This document shows, piece by piece, positions 5,713 to 11,137 of a stretch of 11,137 nucleotides of DNA. The translations under genes were made by a program, and so were the position numbers. The first letter of the stretch is position 1; each line of letters starts with the position of its first letter. The DNA comes from Bifidobacteriaceae bacterium. GTDB lineage: Bacteria > Actinomycetota > Actinomycetes > Actinomycetales > WQXJ01. Where the stretch lies: assembly GCA_031266115.1 (NCBI GenBank), contig JAISBQ010000046.1, positions 1-11,137 on the forward strand, written 5' to 3'. The notes under the pieces were generated by a model. That model saw only the letters and a list, made by a program, of their open reading frames with translations. It did not search any database and was not told the origin of the DNA.

Positions 5713-5998
5713 GAGACCCAGGGTAATGGGCGCGCTGGACCGACCCCGTGCTGCCGCGAAGCCGTGGCCGTTCACACCCTGGGCGAGGTTTCGCATACTC
5801 CCACGGGCAGATCTGGGTCAGATGGGCTGAATTGATGCGCGAAACCTCTTCCTCAATGACACGGGCACGTGGAGTACCCTTGGGCGTCGGGCGCCAGGGC
5901 CTGGCCGGCAAGAGCGCTGAGCCAGCGAAAACCCGAGCCCTGCCGCTTCACCGGGCACCCAGTCACCGTCCGGGCTCATTGAAAGGGCTGGCCAACTC
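5713..5998. promoter_or_regulatory. Divergent guaA / pta control region with inverted repeat
   Basis: 286 bp without a credible gene, carrying the promoters of both guaA and pta. It holds a perfect 10-bp inverted repeat, GAGGTTTCGC (5785-5794) and GCGAAACCTC (5839-5848), with centres 54 bp apart. A weak minus-strand -10-like TATGCG overlaps the left arm (5792-5797), and a plus-strand TACCCT lies at 5875-5880; neither has a good -35, so both are tentative. The arms could be paired operator half-sites or, in RNA, a 10-bp stem in the guaA leader. Confidence 0.45.
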
Positions 5999-8056
5999 GT
6001 GGTTCACAGCATCTATGTCGCCTCGACGCAGGGCGATTCCATCAAGTCCGTCGTCGCGTTGGGGATCGCCGAATCTCTCGGCGAGCGGGGTGCCATCGTG
6101 GGCGTCTTCCGACCCATCGCCCACCGCCTCAACGAGCCCGACCCGGCGGCGGAAGTGTTGCGCGGCCAGGCCACAGCGCCCCTCACCTGGGACGAGATAC
6201 TCGGTGTCACCTATGCCGACATCCACGCCAATCCGTCCGAAGCCCACGGCCGCATCCTGGAGCGGTACCTCACCGTCGCTCGGCGCTGCGACGCCGTCGT
6301 GGTCCTCGGGACGGACTACACCGACGTGGGTGAGGCCTCCGAGCTGGCGCTGAACGCCCGGATCGCCGCCGATCTCGCCGCGCCCGTGGCCCTCGTCGTC
6401 AACGCCCAAGGGCGCCGGCCAGCCACGGTCCGCACCGCGGTGGACATCGCCCTGAGTACCTTCGCCGAATACCACGCCACTGTGCTGACCACCATCGCCA
6501 ACCGCTGCGAACACGACTATCTCGCCAAGGTACGCGATGCCCTCGCCGCGCTGCCCATGCCCACCTACGCGATCCCCGAGAACCGGCTCGTCTCCGCCCC
6601 CACAGTGCGCGCGGTCATGGACGCCGTGGAGGGCGACCTGCTCAGCGGCGACGAGCGCCTGCTCGACGAGGAGGCGCTCCACCTGATCATCGGCGCCATG
6701 GAGTCCGAGCACCTCATCGAACGCCTGGCCGATGGCGCCGTGGTCATCACTCCCGGCGATCGCCACGCGCTCCTGCTCGCCCTGATCACCGCCCACGCGG
6801 CCGAAGGGTTCCCGTCACTGGCCGGGATCGTCCTGACCGGTGGTTTCGTCCCTCCACCAGCCATGATCCGCCTGATTCGAGGCATCGGTGCGTCCGTGCC
6901 GATCATCAGGACCTCCCTCGGCTCCTTCGGCACCGGCACCCGCGCCGGGTCCGTGATCGGGCACATCGAGCCCCGCGCCACCCGCAAGATCACGGCCGGG
7001 TTGTCCACCTATCGCGAGAATGTGGCCGCCGATGACGTCGCTGAGTTGGTGATGAACCACACCTCGACCATCGTCACCCCCCGCAGCTTCGAGTACTCGA
7101 TGCTGGAGCGCGCGCAGTCCGACCTGCGCCACATCGTGCTTCCCGAGGGCTCCGACCCGCGCGTCTTGCGAGCGGCCGCACGGGTCGTCGAGCTGCGCGC
7201 AGCCGCGGTGAGCATCCTCGGCGTCCCGGCCGATGTCCGCCGCCACGCGAGGGCGCTCGGCATCGATCTGGGAGGAACCGGCATCGTCGATATCCGCGAT
7301 GAGGCGACGCTGGACCGCTACGCCCGCGAAATGGCGGAGATTCGCAAGGCCAAGGGTCTCACGGTCGAGGCGGCCCGCACCCAGCTCGCCGCACCCACTG
7401 TCTTCGGGACCATGATGGTGCAGATGGGGGAAGCGGACGGGATGGTCTCGGGCGCTTCCCACACCACCGCGGACACCATCCGGCCCGCGTTCCAGATCAT
7501 CAAGACGGCCCCCGGAGTCCAGGTTGTCTCCTCGGTGTTCCTCATGGCGTTGGCGGACAAAGTCCTCGTGTTTGGCGATTGTGCCGTCAATCCCAACCCG
7601 ACGCCCGCCCAGTTGGCCGACACGGCCATCTCCTCCGCGGCGACCGCGGCAGCGTTCGGAGTGGAACCGCGTGTAGCGATGCTCTCGTATTCCACGGGGG
7701 CTTCAGGGGCAGGACCGGATGTCGATGCCGTTCGCGAAGCGGTCGCGCTGGTCACCGAGCGCGACCCGGGGCTCCTTGTCGAAGGACCCATCCAATACGA
7801 TGCCGCGGTCGATCCGGCCGTCGCCGCGAGCAAGATGCCCGGTTCACCGGTGGCGGGCCGGGCGACCGTGCTGATCTTCCCGGACCTCGACGCGGGGAAC
7901 ATCGCGTACAAGGCAGTCCAGCGTTCCTCCGGCGCCCTCGCCATCGGACCGGTGCTCCAAGGCTTGAACAAGCCGGTCAACGACCTGTCGCGGGGGGCGA
8001 CCGTGCCCGACATCGTCAACACCATTCTCATCACCGCAATTCAGGCCCAGCGCTGA
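5999..8056 (+). CDS. pta: Phosphate acetyltransferase, long form
   Basis: Interconverts acetyl-CoA plus phosphate with acetyl-phosphate plus CoA in the cytoplasm. The 685 residues show the three-part long form. Residues 1-175 are BioD/P-loop-like (SIYVAST, VGVFRPI, DAVVVLGTDYTDVG). About 200-315 is a DRTGG domain (IVLTGGF). About 365-683 is the catalytic PTA_PTB domain, with SGASHTTADTIRPAFQIIKT (484-503), FGDCAVNPNP (525-534), MLSYSTGASG (561-570), VEGPIQYDAAV (594-604) and IFPDLDAGNIAYKAVQR (626-642). The P-loop position reads QGDSIKS, lacking the usual Gly of GKS/T. GTG 5999 is chosen because the conserved SIYVAS follows directly and GAAAGGG lies 11 nt upstream. ackA follows after 52 nt, forming the classic pta-ackA operon; N-terminal domains of this type have regulatory roles in other bacteria. 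Confidence 0.97.
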   Translation: MVHSIYVASTQGDSIKSVVALGIAESLGERGAIVGVFRPIAHRLNEPDPAAEVLRGQATAPLTWDEILGVTYADIHANPSEAHGRILERYLTVARRCDAVVVLGTDYTDVGEASELALNARIAADLAAPVALVVNAQGRRPATVRTAVDIALSTFAEYHATVLTTIANRCEHDYLAKVRDALAALPMPTYAIPENRLVSAPTVRAVMDAVEGDLLSGDERLLDEEALHLIIGAMESEHLIERLADGAVVITPGDRHALLLALITAHAAEGFPSLAGIVLTGGFVPPPAMIRLIRGIGASVPIIRTSLGSFGTGTRAGSVIGHIEPRATRKITAGLSTYRENVAADDVAELVMNHTSTIVTPRSFEYSMLERAQSDLRHIVLPEGSDPRVLRAAARVVELRAAAVSILGVPADVRRHARALGIDLGGTGIVDIRDEATLDRYAREMAEIRKAKGLTVEAARTQLAAPTVFGTMMVQMGEADGMVSGASHTTADTIRPAFQIIKTAPGVQVVSSVFLMALADKVLVFGDCAVNPNPTPAQLADTAISSAATAAAFGVEPRVAMLSYSTGASGAGPDVDAVREAVALVTERDPGLLVEGPIQYDAAVDPAVAASKMPGSPVAGRATVLIFPDLDAGNIAYKAVQRSSGALAIGPVLQGLNKPVNDLSRGATVPDIVNTILITAIQAQR

Positions 8057-8092
8057 CGGCCGCTCCCGCTCGCGACACTTCTCAGCATTCAC

Positions 8093-8111
8093 GAAGGGAT
8101 TCCTCACCATG
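8093..8111 (+). promoter_or_regulatory. ackA ribosome binding site
   Basis: GAAGGG at 8093-8098 lies 10 nt before ATG 8109. The 52-nt pta-ackA spacer has no evident hairpin, which supports a shared transcript. Confidence 0.6.
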
Positions 8112-9323
8112 GCCACCACCGTGTTCGTCATCAACGCCGGCTCCACGTCCATCAAGTACCAACTCCTCGACGTAGAGGCGGAAACCTGTCTGGCGTCCGG
8201 GTTGGTCGAGCGGATCGGTCAGGACGTCTCGTCTGTGACCCACAAGGCGAACGGCGCCGAAACCGAGGTGGCCCTCCACATTCCCGACCACACCAGCGGG
8301 ATGGAACAGGTCATGGAGATGTTCCGGCGCCACGGCCCCGCGTTGGATGAGGCGGGCCTCGTCGGTGTGGGCCACCGCGTGGTGCAAGGCGGCGATGTGT
8401 ATTCGGCGCCGGCGATCGCCACACCCGAGGTCAAGGCCATGATCGCCGAGCTGTCCGTGCTTGCCCCCCTCCACAACCCGCCCAACTTGGCCGGCATTGA
8501 GGCGGCGCAGCGTGCACTGCCTCACCTTCCCCATGTCGCCGTCTTCGACACGGCTTTCCACCGCACGCTGCCTCCCGAGGCCTACACCTATGCGATCCCC
8601 CGTGAGCTTGCCGCGGAACACAAGATCCGCCGCTATGGGATGCATGGCACCTCGCACCGCCATGTCTCGCGGAAGACCGCTGAACTCATGGGGCGGCGAC
8701 CTGAGGACGTGAACGTCATCGTCATCCACATTGGGGGTGGGGGGTCCATGTGTGCGGTCCGGGGCGGGAGATCCGTCGAGACGTCGATGGGGTTGACTCC
8801 CTTGGAGGGTCTGGTCATGGCGACACGCTGTGGCGATGTCGATCCGGCGATCCTGTTCTACCTGCACCGTCAGGCGGGCATGGACTTTGACGATCTGGAT
8901 GCGATGTGCAACAAGCAATCGGGCCTATTGGGATTGGGCGGCTCCCCGGACATGCGGGACATTCACCGCCGGGTGGCCGAGGGCGATGGGGATGCGCGGA
9001 TTGCGCTGGACACGTTCACGCACCGGGTCAAGGGGTATATCGGGTCGTATTACGCCCAGTTGGGTCGCGTGGACGCCATCGCCTTCACGGCCGGAATCGG
9101 GGAGAACGATGACGTTGTTCGCGCCGCGTGTTGCGCAGGCCTTGAGCGTTTGGGCATCGCCGTGGATCCAGCGTTGAACGATGGCGTACGCGGCGGGGTA
9201 TCGACGCGGATTTCCCCCGACGATGCCGACGTCCAGGTGTGGATAGTCGCCACCAACGAGGAACTGGAGATCGCCAGGGAGACGGTCGAGGTAATCAAGA
9301 GCGACGCCGCGGCCGCCGCCTGA
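8109..9323 (+). CDS. ackA: Acetate kinase
   Basis: Transfers the phosphoryl group between acetyl-phosphate and ADP, giving acetate and ATP. With Pta it forms the cytoplasmic acetate overflow/assimilation route. The 404 residues equal the family length. Motifs of the ASKHA fold appear in order: VINAGSTSIKYQ (7-18), GHRVVQGG with Arg90, VFDTAFH with catalytic Asp147, MHGTSHRHVS with His179, IHIGGGGSMCAV with His207, ETSMGLTPLEGLVMATRCGD with Arg240, FTAGIGEND (327-334) and TNEELEIARE near the C-terminus. These match Arg91, Asp148, His180, His208 and Arg241 of the Methanosarcina thermophila enzyme with an offset of one. Unusually, Gly210 stands where the family has Asn (Asn211, the N of HLGNG). 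The other catalytic residues are present, so the enzyme is probably active. Confidence 0.96.
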   Translation: MATTVFVINAGSTSIKYQLLDVEAETCLASGLVERIGQDVSSVTHKANGAETEVALHIPDHTSGMEQVMEMFRRHGPALDEAGLVGVGHRVVQGGDVYSAPAIATPEVKAMIAELSVLAPLHNPPNLAGIEAAQRALPHLPHVAVFDTAFHRTLPPEAYTYAIPRELAAEHKIRRYGMHGTSHRHVSRKTAELMGRRPEDVNVIVIHIGGGGSMCAVRGGRSVETSMGLTPLEGLVMATRCGDVDPAILFYLHRQAGMDFDDLDAMCNKQSGLLGLGGSPDMRDIHRRVAEGDGDARIALDTFTHRVKGYIGSYYAQLGRVDAIAFTAGIGENDDVVRAACCAGLERLGIAVDPALNDGVRGGVSTRISPDDADVQVWIVATNEELEIARETVEVIKSDAAAAA

Positions 9324-9351
9324 CGGCAGCCGGTCCTCTCTCTTGTGTGTC

Positions 9352-9368
9352 GGGGCGGGCGGGGCGGG
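9352..9368 (+). other. G-quadruplex motif in the ackA 3' region
   Basis: GGGGCGGGCGGGGCGGG has four G-runs of three or more bases with single-nucleotide loops, the most stable class of predicted intramolecular quadruplex. It begins 28 nt after the ackA stop, on the strand that would appear in the ackA transcript. The 56-bp convergent spacer 9324-9379 shows no clear hairpin terminator for ackA, so the motif could replace one. Confidence 0.55.
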
Positions 9369-9370
9369 CG

Positions 9371-9380
9371 GCGGATCCGC
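9371..9380. repeat. 10-nt palindrome at the 3' end of the exported-protein gene
   Basis: GCGGATCCGC is a perfect palindrome that abuts the stop codon of the minus-strand gene. It is short and could be chance in GC-rich DNA; a role in 3'-end formation is only a possibility. Confidence 0.3.
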
Positions 9381-10492
9381 TAGATCACCCGGAGCTTGAG
9401 TTTCGATGCGATCGATGCGGTGACCGATGAGTCCGTGGGGGTGAAGCGGGCGGTCACCACGTAGGTGCCCTTGGCGAGCTTGGGAAGGCGGACCGTGACG
9501 GTTCCGCGGGCCGACTTCTTCACCCGGACGGTCTTGGATGCCTTGAGGCTCTTGGCGTTCTTACCCCAGGAGACCACGACCTTGCCTGTCGGCTTGGCGG
9601 TGCCCGGCACTGTGACCTTGACCTTCACCGTCGCCTTCGCCGATGTCTTCACGCGCGCGTGGCCGGAAATCTTGGCGGTGGAACTCACGCGTGGGGACTT
9701 CTTCATGTCGTCGGTCGTGGGCACGCCGGGGAGGGGCATGACGGCGGTGGCGTAGTCCAGCGCGGCAGTCACCTCACCGGGATACAGCACCACGGCCGGT
9801 TTCCCATCGGCCGCCGTCCACCCTTCGATCTGCGGGAGCGGATTCAGATGCCCGACGGCCTTGAGCGCCGCGGTCGCATCAGCACCTTCGATGGGCGCGC
9901 GGCCGGTCGCAGCCACGAGCGCATCCCGGACCTTGCCCATGCATTCCTCCAGCACCATCACCTCAACCAGGCCCGCGTGATCGCGCGTCCCATGGCTGGA
10001 CCACCCGCCGGTGGCCTCGATCGTGTTCCAGACCTTCTTCCGGAAGTCGGTGAACTCGGCGCGAGAGAAGCTGCGGTTCGCCACCTCGACCGGCCCCCCA
10101 CTGAGGGGCCGGAGCAACTCCTTGAGTGACTCCACCTCGGAATCCTGCAGATTGTGCACGCCCACCACCACGCGCCCCAACTCATCGTCCCCGGCAAGAC
10201 GCGCACGCCACGCCGCGACGAAACGCTCGCCCAGGAGCCGCCAGGCCTTCACGCTGACCTCGTCCGCGCCTCCCCACTCGATCCACGTAGCGATCTCGGC
10301 ATCGGACAACTCCGTCCAGTCCGGCGATGGGGCCTCAGGTGTCCGAGGTTGGCATCGATCAACAGCCACGCCATCGGCCGCCGCGGCCACGCTCTGGCCA
10401 CCGGCAATCGGGGCCAGAGCCCCCATCACCGCCACCGAACATGCCACCACCCACGCGCCAATCCCTCGGCACCACGGCATTCGATCAGACAT
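9380..10492 (-). CDS. Exported protein with C-terminal Ig-like domain
   Basis: 370 residues; not a family I can name. Residues 1-38 look like a Sec signal peptide: a basic start (MSDRMPWCRG), hydrophobic core GAWVVACSVAVMGALAP, then small residues (SVAAAADG) suited to signal peptidase I. Residues about 45-260 are a soluble, mixed alpha/beta region of unknown function with two cysteines (47 and 184) that could form a disulphide. Residues about 270-370 are Lys/Ser/Thr-rich beta strands resembling a bacterial Ig-like repeat of the Big_3 type (PTGKVVVSWGKNAKSL, GTVTVRLPKLAKGTYVVTARF). No LPXTG sorting signal, lipobox or C-terminal membrane helix is seen, so it is probably secreted or held non-covalently; the basic Ig domain could bind wall polymers (inference). 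ATG 10492 is preferred over ATG 10510 because the ribosome binding site overlaps the latter's first codons. It is co-transcribed with the upstream exported-protein gene 14 nt away. Confidence 0.82.
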   Translation of the reverse strand: MSDRMPWCRGIGAWVVACSVAVMGALAPIAGGQSVAAAADGVAVDRCQPRTPEAPSPDWTELSDAEIATWIEWGGADEVSVKAWRLLGERFVAAWRARLAGDDELGRVVVGVHNLQDSEVESLKELLRPLSGGPVEVANRSFSRAEFTDFRKKVWNTIEATGGWSSHGTRDHAGLVEVMVLEECMGKVRDALVAATGRAPIEGADATAALKAVGHLNPLPQIEGWTAADGKPAVVLYPGEVTAALDYATAVMPLPGVPTTDDMKKSPRVSSTAKISGHARVKTSAKATVKVKVTVPGTAKPTGKVVVSWGKNAKSLKASKTVRVKKSARGTVTVRLPKLAKGTYVVTARFTPTDSSVTASIASKLKLRVI

Positions 10493-10500
10493 CAGGGTGT

Positions 10501-10507
10501 CTCCCTT
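10501..10507 (-). promoter_or_regulatory. Ribosome binding site that decides the start of the Ig-domain protein
   Basis: On the minus strand AAGGGAG (10507 to 10501) stands 8 nt before ATG 10492, and its first A is also the last base of the upstream TGA. This argues against the in-frame ATG at 10510, whose second and third codons would be this site. Confidence 0.75.
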
Positions 10508-11137
10508 CAATGGGTGGGCTCCGCAGCGGGCTTGGCGCGGCCGCGTGCGTCCGAGCCTGCCAGATCGGCGTAAATCCGCGCAAGGTCGCGCTGAACCCGA
10601 GCGGCATCCGCCCGCGAGGACATAGCCATGGTGCCCACGCGCCCGGCAGTTCGCTCATACGACATGGATCCCAGGTCTCGTGTCGAGGTGACCTTGCCAC
10701 CAGCCACCGTAAACTCGAACGCCGCCCACACGGTTCCGGAAGAGTTCGGGACCGTCAATAGCTTCACAGCGAACGAACCGACCAGCCCAGCGAAAAGCCC
10801 CACGGTCGCGTCCGACCCTCCAAGGGCGGAGCTCGAACTCGACGCCCGGTTCGTGAAATCGTGGAGGTACACGCGATAAGTACCCGAAATCTGGCGCGTG
10901 TGCCACACGGTGATGGTCTCCGGTCCGAACGAATCGGTGTCATCACGATCAAGGGACGCCACCTTGAGCCCATCGCCGTTGATGCACTGCATGTCGTCGA
11001 AATACACGTGGCAGGTCCCACCGGTGCCATCGGGGCCCACCAGGTGGAGGTCGACGTCCTTCGGTGCGAACCCCCATGTCAGCCGCACGCGCTGCTGCGT
11101 CAGGAACGGTTGGTCTGTGATCTCCGCGGCGTCGAAG
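10507..11137 (-). CDS. C-terminal part of a DUF2135/YfaP-like domain protein, N-terminus outside window
   Basis: 209 residues are visible; the reading frame is open at the right window edge. The first 135 or so form a beta-rich domain with LTWGFAPKDVDLHLVGPDG, a Cys pair in TCHVYFDDMQC, LDRDDTDSFGPETITVW and SGTYRVYLHDFTN. The DxDLH...PDG, DDT.(S/G)FGPE.I and G.Y.V..HD(F/Y)(S/T)N pattern is that of the DUF2135/YfaP family, found in secreted and surface proteins; the aspartates may bind a metal (inference). A beta region follows (TVWAAFEFTVAGGKVTS), then a charged helical tail (DAARVQRDLARIYADLAG). The stop lies 14 nt before the Ig-like protein gene, indicating one operon and perhaps a shared surface structure. 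GTG 11088 falls inside the domain, so it is not taken as a start. Family assignment is from motif memory only. Confidence 0.75.
   Translation of the reverse strand, partial: FDAAEITDQPFLTQQRVRLTWGFAPKDVDLHLVGPDGTGGTCHVYFDDMQCINGDGLKVASLDRDDTDSFGPETITVWHTRQISGTYRVYLHDFTNRASSSSSALGGSDATVGLFAGLVGSFAVKLLTVPNSSGTVWAAFEFTVAGGKVTSTRDLGSMSYERTAGRVGTMAMSSRADAARVQRDLARIYADLAGSDARGRAKPAAEPTH

Noticed and set aside
5713..5796. guaA start at ATG 5796 adding 28 residues
   Set aside because: The added residues are not family-like, and the start would lie within the 10-bp inverted repeat; GTG 5712 matches the family N-terminus.
5713..5998. Purine-type riboswitch in the guaA leader
   Set aside because: I see no three-way-junction core or conserved purine-riboswitch loop sequences; only one simple stem is visible.
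5963..6796. 277-residue minus-strand open frame over the start of pta
   Set aside because: Antisense shadow of pta; composition is Gly/His/Asp-rich as expected for a mirrored high-GC gene.
8082..8918. 278-residue minus-strand open frame inside ackA
   Set aside because: Antisense shadow of ackA, without independent support.

Overview
The window is high-GC DNA, almost fully coding, with GTG starts and a gene repertoire typical of Actinobacteria (Actinomycetota): a PspC-domain histidine kinase divergent from a PspC membrane protein, a long-form phosphate acetyltransferase with an N-terminal BioD/DRTGG half, and GuaA with the usual actinobacterial sequence style. I cannot name the genus. No mobile-element gene, tRNA, rRNA or CRISPR array is visible.

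Layout. (1) 1-1132, minus: N-terminal 377 residues of a PspC-type sensor histidine kinase whose catalytic domain lies outside the window. (2) 1245-3598, plus: a translationally coupled pair, a 612-residue PspC/LiaF-like membrane protein and a 172-residue proline-rich two-helix membrane protein, divergent from the kinase across a 112-bp gap. Together these look like a cell-envelope stress module of the LiaFSR/PspC kind. (3) 3599-4140: about 540 bp without a credible gene, lying between convergent transcription units and packed with at least eleven dyads. These include two strong hairpins just after the pspC pair, two copies of a 27-nt repeat, and two copies of a 55-nt near-perfect palindrome. 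(4) 4141-5712, minus: guaA (GMP synthase). (5) 5713-5998: divergent guaA/pta control region with a 10-bp inverted repeat whose arms are 54 bp apart. (6) 5999-9323, plus: pta-ackA, the acetyl-CoA/acetyl-phosphate/acetate pathway that makes ATP by substrate-level phosphorylation. (7) 9324-9379: convergent spacer carrying a G-quadruplex motif. (8) 9380-11137, minus: an operon of two apparently exported proteins, the upstream one cut by the window edge (DUF2135/YfaP-like domain) and the downstream one with a signal peptide and a C-terminal bacterial Ig-like domain.

The core metabolic genes look ordinary apart from two local motif changes: a degenerate P-loop in the N-terminal half of Pta, and Gly in place of the usual Asn in the AckA phosphate-binding loop. 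The least explained part is the palindrome-rich 3599-4140 interval. There, nearly all the stem mismatches are C.A on the plus strand and therefore G.U-compatible in minus-strand RNA, which suggests that the elements fold as RNA in the guaA read-through direction.
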